Positions 34,335-44,530 of a stretch of DNA of 64,000 nucleotides are shown one piece after another (within the stretch, counting starts at the first letter, position 1; the number at the start of each line of letters is the position of its first letter). The stretch covers positions 16,693,201 through 16,757,200 of the forward strand of contig NC_133900.1 of the NCBI RefSeq assembly GCF_964199755.1, written 5' to 3'. The stretch is from Larus michahellis. Its lineage: Eukaryota; Chordata; Aves; Charadriiformes; Laridae. The notes under the pieces were generated by a model. It ran no database searches. It saw only the letters and a program-made list of their open reading frames with translations, and was not told the origin of the DNA. The translations under genes and the position numbers were made by a program.

Positions 34335-37300
34335 GTAAAGTTGCACTGTATTTTTTTTTTATGCTTTGTTTTGTGGTTTGGGTTTTTTTCCCCCCAAGTG
34401 CTTGGGGGTGGGAGGGAGGCCAGCACTTCTTGCCAACTCTTCCCTGCTTTCCCGCTTTGAACACGGATAATCAAAGTTTCCTTATCGTGGTATAGGCGGG
34501 AGACTGCAAGCAGGCTTCCCTCTGAAGGAGCTAAATAAAATACATTTCTACTGGGTAATGGAGAAAATGGGGCACAGCAACAACTGACAGGGTTTTTGGC
34601 AGAAGGCCACCAAAGATTAGGAGGGGAAGGGTTCATCCTCACGTCAGGTAGATGAACGTGTGGGTGATGAGCTGTGTCCCGCAGCACAGTGCTGCTAATT
34701 CTCTGTACTGTGACGAGGAGCGGGCAGCGGGCATCCCCAATCCCCGGCGTCCAGTGCCCTGATGTTACTGGCCGTACCCTGGCGCGCCGCGACGCAAGGG
34801 ACCGTACTGAACCTCTCTTTTCCATCCAGGGGCTGCCCGGCCCCTTGCAGTAATGGCTTTCTTCCATCTACAAGATACATAAGGACTTGGGAAAGCAGTG
34901 CGCGGTTTTAGCACTTTAATCGGACTTATTTAATCAGTTTTATTATTTGGCCAGAGCCGTAAAGCCAGTCGGAGGATTGCTGCCCTGGGGGTAGCGAGCG
35001 GGCAAGACGCATTTCACACAGTGGCCTGCCCCCAGGAGACGCTTCAGAGGAAAGCGGTGCGAATCCGCAGTTCTCTTTCAATTTCTGACCTCAGTTACTC
35101 TGATCCGAGCCTTGAGGGCCTTTCATCTGCTCTGTGGTAGTTTATCTTCCGAATCTGATACTTGTCTCCCAGTTACCAGCTCCTTTTGTGCTCTGCAGGT
35201 GATGGGAGTCCCCGGCGTCCTGGCTTTGTTTTCCTCTCAGAGGAAGAATCCAGTTCTGGTAAGCCTGGAGGGGTGGGCTGGGGGGGATTTTGTGTGTGTA
35301 CCCGGTGGGGGATAAAATGTTGTCAGGACGGTTTTGGTAGGGAATGAGCTGTCTGGGCCTTCTGCAGGACCGAGAGCTTATTTCCTTGAGTTATCTTCGC
35401 GAAAGCCGCTACATTCCTCCAGCAAAAGGAGGCTGCAGCGTTACCCCGCTTTCTGCTGCAGCAGACGAGCGCGGGCTTTAATAACAAGCGAAAATCTGCA
35501 AAAACGCTTGCTTTTGAATGCGTTTCTTTTGTTGTTCCTTCCTGTTGTTAAGAATTGCGTAGGCTAAATTAGGAAACAAGTGAATTGACTTGCATTTCCT
35601 AGGCAGATCTCTCCAGCCATGTGAACTCCAAGAGGGGGGATAGCGTTTATAAGGGAGAGATCTCTAAGGACAAAGTCTTTGGGTCCAGCTAGCGCCTGTG
35701 GTTAAGATTTGGCACTCGACTGGAGCTCAGAAATTCGGTATCATGGAAACCTTTAGTGCACTGCGTTTGGCTTCCAAGTGACTGTTGCTACTTTTTAATG
35801 TTACGGGAGGTCAAAGGCTGGTACCTGCAGTGCCGCTTAGTACATCTTGTCTGTACCAGTTGCATTGATTTGTCAGCGGATAGTTTTAGTTCCTGCTCCC
35901 CTTCTTTTTCTCCTTTAACTTCTCTGTCTAGGTCAACGTGCTGATAGTCGCTTCCATCGTCTCTTGCCTTGCCGTCCTCACCGTAATAGTGTACAGCTCC
36001 CTCACCCTGACCTATGGTGAAGAGGAGGAGCTGAGTTCTGCCCCGGTCCACGTTATCCATACGGTAAGTTATGGATACCACGCTTATTCCCGGGGACCAT
36101 GGCTGGCTGAATCTGCAAACATCACTGGGCATGACTCTGGAAATAGCAGCAGACCTCCAGGGCGCCTAAATTAGAGTTTGAAGTGGTGCCTGCAGCACCA
36201 CTGCTGCATCACAGCATATTTATATTAAATATGTGGTGCACTGCAGCACCACATATTTAAAAAAATAAAAAAGTGGGTATGTCTGCAGTTAAGTATCAAG
36301 TTAGGTGCTGAAAACCCCAAAACCCACGCAGGGCGAGATAGGCATTTCATAGCTGGCTCCTGCCCTTCGCTGCTGCAGCGTGGCTAGTGTCGGTGGCTAC
36401 AAGAACTAATGCCCAGCTTGCCTGGATGCTCGTCCGCGAAGCAGCTGGTCCCCGGAGGCGTCCACACGGGGTGCGCACCTGAACGCCCTACAGCCGGGTT
36501 AATTGCTGATGATGATGAGAGTAAAAGGGTTCGGGCTGTGCCAGGGAAAAGTCACGGTGCTGCTCACGAAGAGGCGGAGGTGCTGGCCGTGTCCCTGGTT
36601 TGAGGCAGCGGTCGCCAGGCCCAGATCCTTTCCAGCACACGCCTCAGGTGGTCACATCGCAGCAGTTACAGCTCAGCTGGTTTAAACGGGGTGTTTTTCA
36701 AGTGTATCCCCCACAGTAAAGCTGGGAAGAAGGAATGAGTTAGCCCTTTTGTCCCTCAAACCTGGTGCAAGCTGATGGCTCCCCGGGAGGATGAAGACGT
36801 CCCAGGTAGATGAAACTGTTCAGGAGTTTACTGCAGGACAAGTCGAAATGTCAGGCTGCTGAGGTGCAGCACGGCAAGAAGACGTTTCCTGTAGCCAGCG
36901 TGAAGAGGAGCAGCCGTTCCTTGGGTTTCCACTCGTTGTTAAACCTATTTCCAAACCTGGCGCTGTTGTATAGCGTCTTAAATTTAACGAGGAGCCTTAT
37001 TTTACTGCTTGCTCTTTTCCTAGTTGAGGTTCACGCTTGGCTTGTTCTTCAGAGCACGGGAAGCAAAGCCTTAAATACCGCTGACTCTGAAGCGGCCTCC
37101 CACGACGCAGTCGCAGCATTGGAATATTTTTTGGTGGAGACCTTCACGTTTTGAATATGGCTTTAACTTTTCCCCCCCCCCCTCCTGCTTGCAGAGATTC
37201 GTACTTAATAAAGTGGTGAAGGGTGCTAACGTAGCCATGCTAGCCGCATCGATCGGCAGTGCTGCTGTTGTGCTGGTGATGGCTTATTTGGGATGCCGGA

Positions 37301-38525
37301 GCCTTCCACGCTGCTCATGCTACGACAGCGAAACGGGGATGGTGAGTGAGGAGCCCAGTACCTTTGTTTGTACCAAGCGTGGGTAGGAGAGGGAGAAACT
37401 GGGGGGAAAAATGTATTTTTCTTCTATAAACCTACCTTCAGCTCTACCTCAGTCATCTGGGGCTAATTCTAAGAAATTAAGTGGCTATTAGAAAGGTTTT
37501 ATCCTTTTTGTGTTTTTCCTTTTACTACCTCCCTCTTACTGACAGTCTTGTGTAAGACGTAGCATAAGTTGTTTCCGTTTTCCAAAGCTGCTGTGGTCCC
37601 ATTTCCTATGGATTCCTGCTCTCTTCAAAAACTGCTCCTCCTTCTCTCACCCTTAAACCAACGATTGCTCCTGGTACAGCATTTCAAAGACTTACTGGTA
37701 CGCACACACCTGGACGCCTTATCCCTAGAACTACAAATTCAATGATAAAAATATCCCTGTACCGTGTGTGACGTGTGGGGCGGACGACACACCACGTTTC
37801 ACTGCTGATTTGTGAGGACCTGCTCATAAACCACCTCCTCATTTATGAGGACCACCTCAAGCGATGGGGCGCACACGCTGCGTGTCTCTGCTGGGGGAGC
37901 TCGGTAAATACCCGCTGCTTCTCTACTAGCGTGATTCTGATGCAGCGTTGAACGTGTACATCCGACCATCTCGTCTGGTAAGGAATTAGTGGGTACAGGT
38001 TACGAGGCAGCTGCCCTTGACTAAAGACACCAAGCGTGTAAGGTGAGGCTGCTTTAAACTTTCAAACCAAAACTTGTTAGGAGGGGTGGACTACGCAGGC
38101 TTTTTAAATGAGTTCGAGTGTATCTTCTTGAACAGTCGGAGATGAGTGTTTTGATGGCGTTGTTTCATTCATAGGAATGGTTGCAACCTAGTGAGGACCA
38201 AAATCAGGCTGTGGAAATGGTTTGCGCTGTACAAAGTGAGTAACTCCTTCCCTCCGCGGATTTGGATATTCACCATGGCTCGCGGAAGGAACATCCTGAA
38301 TAAGCTTTACATCCCGGGCCAAAATCCTGATAACCGAAATACTCCGAGCCAAAAGGAACTCGGGATTTTGTGCAAGTGTCTACACCTGGTTTAGTGGTTT
38401 CCTCTTTCCTTCCCCACACAGGTCCTGGGGGCAGAATTTTTAACTTCCCAGATCGGTTTCCAGCCCAGGACTTAGATGCAGAGGAAGACGCGTCCAAACC
38501 TCCGCCGTACATCAGAATGGCTTGA
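34170..38525 (+). CDS. Unassigned four-pass membrane protein, CD20/MS4A-like fold, PPPY tail
   Basis: Six coding exons (34170-34334, 35199-35258, 35932-36063, 37195-37341, 38175-38235, 38422-38525) join through GT-AG introns with consistent phase. The first four junctions are phase 0 and the last is phase 1. The product has 222 residues. Predicted membrane segments lie at about 13-36, 50-67, 74-98 and 126-152, and both ends should be cytoplasmic. The APIWAGM segment opening TM2 resembles the P-x-W-x-G pattern of CD20/MS4A, sarcospan and TMEM196 proteins. A cysteine cluster (153, 159, 161) follows TM4. The acidic tail ends KPPPYIRMA, a PPxY ligand for WW domains. I recognise no orthologue; a role as a membrane organiser or WW/NEDD4-ligase adaptor is inference. 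The start has A at -3 and G at +4. Confidence 0.82.
35199..35258 (+). CDS. Four-pass protein, coding exon 2
   Basis: This 60-nt phase-0 exon is bounded by CTCTGCAG|GTGATG and CTG|GTAAGC. It encodes VMGVPGVLALFSSQRKNPVL, the rest of TM2 plus a basic cytoplasmic turn. From memory, a very short TM2 exon is also usual in MS4A genes. Confidence 0.82.
35932..36063 (+). CDS. Four-pass protein, coding exon 3
   Basis: This 132-nt phase-0 exon is bounded by CTGTCTAG|GTCAAC and ACG|GTAAGT. It encodes TM3 (NVLIVASIVSCLAVLTVIVY) and the start of the second outer loop, with an acidic GEEEEL patch. Confidence 0.83.
36183..36260. repeat. Pair of related hairpins in the four-pass gene intron
   Basis: At 36225-36239 and 36246-36260 a perfect 15-bp inverted repeat (TTAAATATGTGGTGC and its complement) flanks a 6-nt loop. 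About 25 bp upstream, GTGGTGCCTGCAGCACCAC (36183-36201) is a 7-bp inverted repeat with nearly the same core. The two share GTGGTGC...GCAGCACCAC, so one is probably derived from the other. Confidence 0.9.
37195..37341 (+). CDS. Four-pass protein, coding exon 4
   Basis: The acceptor follows a C-tract (CTTGCAG|AGATTC) and the donor is ATG|GTGAGT. The 147 nt encode FVLNKVVKG, then TM4 (ANVAMLAASIGSAAVVLVMA) and the juxtamembrane cysteine cluster GCRSLPRCSCY, a likely palmitoylation zone. The exon ends in phase 0. Confidence 0.83.
38175..38235 (+). CDS. Four-pass protein, coding exon 5
   Basis: The acceptor is TTCATTCATAG|GAATGG and the donor CAAA|GTGAGT. The 61 nt encode EWLQPSEDQNQAVEMVCAVQ in the cytoplasmic tail and end in phase 1. 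Confidence 0.78.
38422..38525 (+). CDS. Four-pass protein, coding exon 6 and stop
   Basis: The acceptor is CCCCACACAG|GTCCTG. The exon encodes SPGGRIFNFPDRFPAQDL, an acidic stretch, and KPPPYIRMA, ending in TGA at 38523-38525. The PPPY at residues 215-218 sits five residues from the C-terminus. Confidence 0.8.
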
Positions 38526-38868
38526 AAAAGTGGTCGAACATTTTAAAGCTGCTAGTCTAAAAACGTGGCAAGGCAGATGTAAGGCGTCCTTCATCTTTAA
38601 AGGTGGTTAAGCACTTTTCCTTGGCCTGTCGGAAAACACACACAGAAATGGAGAACTATCGAACGCCAAACCTTCAGCAAAGGTGTCAGTGCGAAGGGGA
38701 AGATCCGCAGATGGTTTTGGACATTCAGACTTTGTATAGTTAAAATACCTCATTGCCTCTGGAAAGCGGAAGCATTTTTTCCTCCATCTTTTGTACTTCG
38801 ATTGTGTTTTATTCCACCAGAATTCGTCATGCAATTTGTCTAGCAGTGCTAGCCTTAGGCATTCAAAT

Positions 38869-38874
38869 ATTAAA
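38869..38874 (+). terminator. Candidate polyadenylation signal of the four-pass gene
   Basis: ATTAAA lies about 345 nt after the stop codon and is followed by GT-rich 'ctggttgtggagtatt' at about 38896-38911. This would give a short 3' UTR ending near 38890. Confidence 0.5.
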
Positions 38875-39650
38875 TACAATTAATTTTTAAAAGGAACTGG
38901 TTGTGGAGTATTTCCCCCCACCAGCTGCTGTCTCAATTGCTTCCCCTCGCCCAATTGAATTACCTGGATGGGATGATAATGGGTGAAGAATAACGAGGGA
39001 CCCACTTCATTATTGAGCTCCAGGGCGCTTTCCCTCTTCCTCTTGGGAGGGGTGGGGGCAGGTGAAGTTTATGATGTGAAGCCTTGCCAATGCCAGTTGG
39101 GTACCTCTGGCAAAATGTGGATTCTGCGAGGCGTACGCGTCTACGTGCAATTAGTTTTACTGCTGAAGTGTAATACTGGAGCGCGTAGGAGCTGAAGTTG
39201 CAGTTGCTGCTCTTACAGCGTGACTTAGATACTCTGAATTCAGTTCAGGTTTTTCTATTTCAACTTTGGAGACTGAAAGTTTAAAAAAAAAAAATGCTTA
39301 TTTTTGGGGCCCATTCTGCTAAAGTTTATTACAGATCTAGACCAAGGTCCTCTGTTGGAGGTTCTCTAGAGGACCTCTTGATCCTCTCGACCGAGGAACT
39401 ACAGCTTCTAGTCAGCTTCCATCAACTCCTGAGGTACATAAAATTCCCAAATGTACTTTATGAGCCACTCTCAGGTAGGCTCAGAGGTGTCTGTCGAGTG
39501 ATTATCTTGCCTGCAGGCCTTAAGTAGAAGATTGCTTATCCCATGATGTTGATTAACATGGTGTGTTCATTTGAACAGGGCTTGGAAAGGAATCTCGATC
39601 TTGAGAAAGTGCCGTGAGTGGTAGAATAAGTCATGCCCACCATGATCTAT

Positions 39651-39739
39651 TGAAGATGTCCCGGCTTACTGCAGGGGGGTTGGGCTAGATGACCTTTAAA
39701 GGTGCCTTCCAACCCAACACGTTCTATGATTCTATGATT
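39651..39739 (+). mobile_element. CR1 LINE 3' end, sense orientation
   Basis: The stretch contains 'gggttgggctagatgacct', then 'aaaggtgccttccaaccca', and ends in the repeated octamer ATTCTATG/ATTCTATGA, the diagnostic CR1 3' terminus. Only the tail is present, which fits 5' truncation at insertion. Confidence 0.9.
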
Positions 39740-40679
39740 GAGGCATGTAGCTCCAGGAATGATCTCTGATAAGACTTATCTTATTGCAGCGTATAAGGTG
39801 CCTTTCCCATTCCCAAGGGATGAGGGAATTAAATTGTTCTTTATCATTATTTTTTTTTTTTTTCTAGAGACGGAAGTCTTTTTCATAACGCTATTAAAGG
39901 GACTCTGACAACTAAATGAAGACCTTCACCTGATAAAAGCACTGTACGGTCAAAATGCCAGGCAGTCCCCTGAGTCCGTGCTTATGCACATGCACTTAAA
40001 ATTCCCTTGGTTCCAAAACGGCTTGCCACAGCTACATCATCAAAAATGAGCATTACAGTATGGAATTGATCCTGGCATATGCAAGTTAGCAAATCTTGTC
40101 TGACTTCTTAGTCTCTCGGGGTTGGTGAGGTGCAGAGATGGAGGGTTAGTTTCTTTCAAATTATGTGTAAGCTTCCCAGGACTGAACATCTTCAAATTTT
40201 GAAGTTTATATTTGAAGATGGTTTACACTTTTTGTTGTAATCTCAAACAGAAAAATACCCCAAGCTTCATATTGCGGAAGTCCCAGTGGACACCGGCATC
40301 CTTTTGTGCGTCAGGTGCTCACCAAGTGTCTCCGTTACTGACTTTTGCCATTGAGATTATTAACGGCGCTGGGATTGGAAAAGTGCTCGGATCAAGAGAG
40401 CAGCCCCAACCACCGGCCTGCTGCCGCAGCCCTTCGCTGGTCACCCATGGCTGCTTCTGCTGCCCGGGAACTGGCCCCATCCCTCGCTGCTCAGGCCAGC
40501 AGCTTCCCTCAGGGCTGCAGGTCCTATTCTGGCAATGGGAAGTTTGACTACGCGCCACAGTAGCCACATTCTTTCTGCCTTTGGCTCTAAATCCCTTCAT
40601 GTGTTTGCCTCCGCCCACCAACGCACAGCTGGTGGGACTGCGGATGTCCGTTTGAAGGTATCAACGCTTGAATTATGTC

Positions 40680-40752
40680 AATATTATAATATTTTATATT
40701 ATATATTATAATTTAATTTATTATTATATTATAATGTAATATTATATATTAA
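40680..40752. repeat. AT-rich TTATA simple repeat
   Basis: About 70 bp is built almost only of A and T in TTATATTATA-like words. No function is evident. Confidence 0.85.
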
Positions 40753-41227
40753 AGTAATTCAAACGTTGTCATTCAAAAAGCGATGCTGTGCCCTTTTCCC
40801 TGGCACAGTGCCTGTCAGCCAGCATCAAAGCACCGAGCAGGACTATTTCCCCCATCCTCACACGCTTCCGACGTAACTCCAAACTCTGCAATGAGAAGTC
40901 AGGGTTTTTCTCCTGGAAAACCGCTGCTGTTGTGCGTTAAAAGAAAGTAAGACTCCCCGAGAGGTTGTTATGATTGGTATTAGCTAAAAGCAGCGTGGCT
41001 TTCATGCTCCTTTAGTCTGAAACAGATTTTTTTGCCCTCGAAAGGAGAAAAGTCGCTAGAAGTAGTTGGTTGCTCAAATGCACTGCTCAGCCACCGCGTC
41101 GCTTCTGGGTGGACGTCATGGTCCCATGCAGGAATACTGTTCTGTAAGTAGTCATTACGCAGGAGATGGTACATATTGAGTATAATTCAACATGCTGACA
41201 GGCTGAGGAGCCTCTGCCGGCCCCTGA

Positions 41228-41478
41228 GTCACAGAATGGTTCAGGTTGGAAGGGACCTTAAAGATCATCTGGTTCCAAGCCCCTGCCCTGGGCAGGGACA
41301 CCTCCCACTAGACCAGGCTGCTCAAAGCCCCATCCAGCCTGGCCTTGGGCACCTCCAGGGATGGGGCAGCCACAGCTTCTCTGGGCAACTTGTTCCAGTG
41401 CCACCACCCTCACAGGAAAGAATTTCTTCCTAATATCTAATCTAAATCAACCATCTTTCGGTTTAAAACCATTACTTC
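41228..41478 (-). mobile_element. CR1 LINE fragment, antisense orientation
   Basis: The plus strand reads 'tcacagaatggttcaggttg', 'gaagggaccttaaagatcat', 'agaccaggctgctcaaagcc', 'gggcaacttgttccagtgcc' and 'tttcttcctaatatctaatc'. This is the standard order of an antisense avian CR1 3' region. It is fairly well preserved. The open frame over it is a by-product. Confidence 0.93.
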
Positions 41479-43007
41479 TAAATAAAAATGTATGCAATCG
41501 ATTCAGCAGCAGCTATAAAGCCCTTGATGGCCGTATTTCTTTTTACGGTCCTTCCAGTGGTGCAGCTGCAGCATCGCTAGCACAACACCAGCACCTAAGG
41601 TCACGTACAGACACACAATGTCACCAGTTTCTAGAAAAGAAACAGCCGCAATATGGAAATTGGTGGGAACTGCCTACCGATTTAATGTCACTTCCTCTAA
41701 TTGGTCGGCATTGCAGAAAATATATTCCTGATTGCAGCTTTGCAGTGCTATATTTAGTAGCCCGTTCCACGTGCTCGTTACGGTGCCTTCCCCGAGCCTG
41801 CCCCTATCTCCAGGGACATTCCATGGTTTGCGTCACCCCCAGCTTCCGCTGATGGCAGTCAGTGGGATACATATTTATTTATTTATTATGCAAACACACA
41901 TCCATCGCACCTCCAGTAGAAATGGCCTCGTCATTTATTCCCCACAGATATTTTTTTTTTTTTTTTTTCCTCATTGGCAAGATCCCAGGAACCGAGCCAA
42001 CTTCCCCGTTCCCGCCCGGCACCGCCAGATTTTCCCTTTTGGGGTTGGCAAAGGCTGCTGGAGGGAGGTCACACACCACAGGGTGGGTGTAGCAGCACCT
42101 CAGCAACGCCCCCCCCCACACACCCCCTTGGAATAATTCTAGCAAATCCCAGGGGGGAAAAAAAAAAATCGAAATTCCAGGTTCCACCCGAGCCCAGAGC
42201 TCGTTCCGCACCAGAAGACCCTGCACACACGGGTGCTGCACCTTGCGCTTCTCCGCTGAGGAAGGGGAATAACTCGGCGTTTTGAAGGGGAATGAGGGGT
42301 GCAAACGTGCCTCAGAGCTCCTGGAGGCCGAACATCCAGCTCTTTTCTTGGGTGTATTGGAAATCGCCAATCCCACCGGCACAGCCGGCGGGCGGGACAC
42401 CAGAGCCTTGCTTTTGCCACAGGCGATGTGGTCCCGCTCCACAAAAATTACACGGACACCAGGTGCTTCGTGCTGCTCACCTCGTCTTAGCGCTACTTGT
42501 TTTAAATCAGAGCCAAGGCGTTGACGTCCAAACCCATTTTTCTGCCTTGGGTAAGCTGAGCCGAACGGTACCCTATTCCCTGACGCGCAGAAGAAGGCGC
42601 ACAAAAATCCCCGGGGCTGTAAAAGCGAAAGCCGCCAGCCTCTCCCTTAGCAGCGGCCGGAGCTAATCACGGGGCATTAATCAGCAGGCTGATCAGGGAA
42701 GCTGGTTCTGGGAGTTAACGTTCAACTAAGGGCAAAGTATTTGCCGCAGCCGTGGCCAGAAGGTGCTGGGAGAGGGAGGAGGGGAAGAGGAGGGAGGGGT
42801 CTTCATCACAGCGAGAGCTGTGTCAGGTGTGTTTTTTGGCAATTAGCTTGTTTGGGATTTATAATTTTTTTTTTTTTCGTAACGCCACCTGTAAACTAAC
42901 ACATTGTGGCCTCTGACAGGAACATACTGCTTTTATTCTCGACCTTATTAAGTAATAGGAATGGTTTCAGACTGATGAGGCCTGTGCTGGACGCGGTTTG
43001 TGACCCA

Positions 43008-43079
43008 CATGGGGGGTTTAGGCTCACCGCCCCCTCATCCCTACATGGGGGGTTTAGGCTCACCGCCCCCTCATCCCTA
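43008..43079. repeat. Exact 36-bp tandem duplication
   Basis: The 36-bp unit beginning 'catggggggtttaggctcac' occurs twice in perfect tandem (43008-43043 and 43044-43079). Perfect identity implies a recent duplication or an assembly artefact. Confidence 0.95.
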
Positions 43080-43964
43080 AGGCAGTTTTCCAGCTCCAGA
43101 TGCCCAGGGTGGGTGCGGTTCCTCCCCTGGGCCGCTGGTGCTGGGTGTCACGGCACTGGAAAGCACTCAGCTCTGCCGGGCACAAATCTCTTTCCCCTTT
43201 GCTGGAAAAAGTCAGTGAGAAGCCAGGGAATTTAAAAAAAAATAATATATATATATATATAAATAAATCACAGCTCTGCGTGCTCTGCAGCCCCGCCGGT
43301 TGTAGCGTGTACTTAAAAATTTAAGTCAAATTTCACTATAGGTAGATGAACTGCCCTAAAATATTCCGTGTGGGGAATTACTCCAGGAATACGTAGGTCT
43401 TGCTCCTTAAAGAAACTCCATAAGCCACTGACCACACAAGGGTAGCAGTTTCTAGCAGAAGAATGCTCTGGCTTGATAAAGCGAGAGGTATTTTTTCCCC
43501 CGAAGCCTTTGCCGGGTCTCAGCGGTGGCTCTGGTACGGCGGTTTCTTGCGTCAGCCTCCCTGGGCCTTTCATCCAGCCACCTGCAAACCTGCTGCTGGC
43601 TGCGAGGAAAAAGCAGACGGAAAGGCCGGGAGCGGCGGTAATCAATCAAAATACAGATACGGTCTGAAAACAGAAAGGGGTATTGGCCTGCAGCTGAGAG
43701 GAGGAAGGTTTTCTTTTTTTTTTTTTTTTTTTTTTTTTGGTATAGTCAGCAGAAAACCCACCTAAAAGACCCGCACCGCGGCATTTTGGAGTGAGTCTTG
43801 ATCCTTATGAGTTCTCCAGCACTAATGGGCTGTGAGGACGGGAAAAAAGTCCTTGGCCTCAACTCTAACTTGAGGGAAAGCCCATCGAAGCAAACGGCGT
43901 TTCCCAGCCTTCCCTAGCGGCTTTTCTGCACTGAAACACACAAACAAAGCTTTTATATCTTATA

Positions 43965-44530
43965 TGTCTCTCACTTACATATATATTTTAAAAAGATGTT
44001 TTTATATATAATCTATCTTTTATATCTTTTATATATGTGTGTTATATATGTACCTTTTATATATATAATATATATTTACATATTATAAATATTTATATAG
44101 AATTTACATATATAATATATTTATATATTATATTTATATAGAACTTATATATATAAAGATATATATTTTTATATAGAACTTATATATAAAGATATATTTA
44201 TATATAAAAGATATATGTAACACATACATATAAGATATAAAAGATATATCTCAAACATATCTTTTATATCTTTTATTTATATATGTAATATATATATCTC
44301 ACTTCAAGATATATATATATCACTTTTATATATAAAAAAGATATACATTTCTATATATGTGATATATACACACATATCACTTCAAGATATATATCACATA
44401 TATATAAAAGATGTAAAAGATATATGTATGTTTGATATATATATCTTTTATATCTTATATATATTTTTTTTATTTGTGTGTATATATATAAAACTTATAT
44501 GTATATAAAAGCTATATCTCTCTCATATAT
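43965..44530. repeat. TA-rich microsatellite/minisatellite
   Basis: About 570 bp is dominated by TATATA with recurring 'tatatcttttatatctt', 'aaagatatattta' and 'acttatatata' words in both orientations, so extensive hairpins are possible. It ends in a T-run near 44531-44551. It should be copy-number variable and error-prone in assembly. Confidence 0.92.

Noticed and set aside
34178-34867. 229-codon minus-strand frame
   Set aside because: Shadow of the first coding exon of the four-pass gene plus intron; no motif.
41879-42604. 241-codon minus-strand frame and several plus-strand frames
   Set aside because: Locally GC-rich sequence; products contain poly-Phe and poly-Lys from T/A runs and match nothing recognised.
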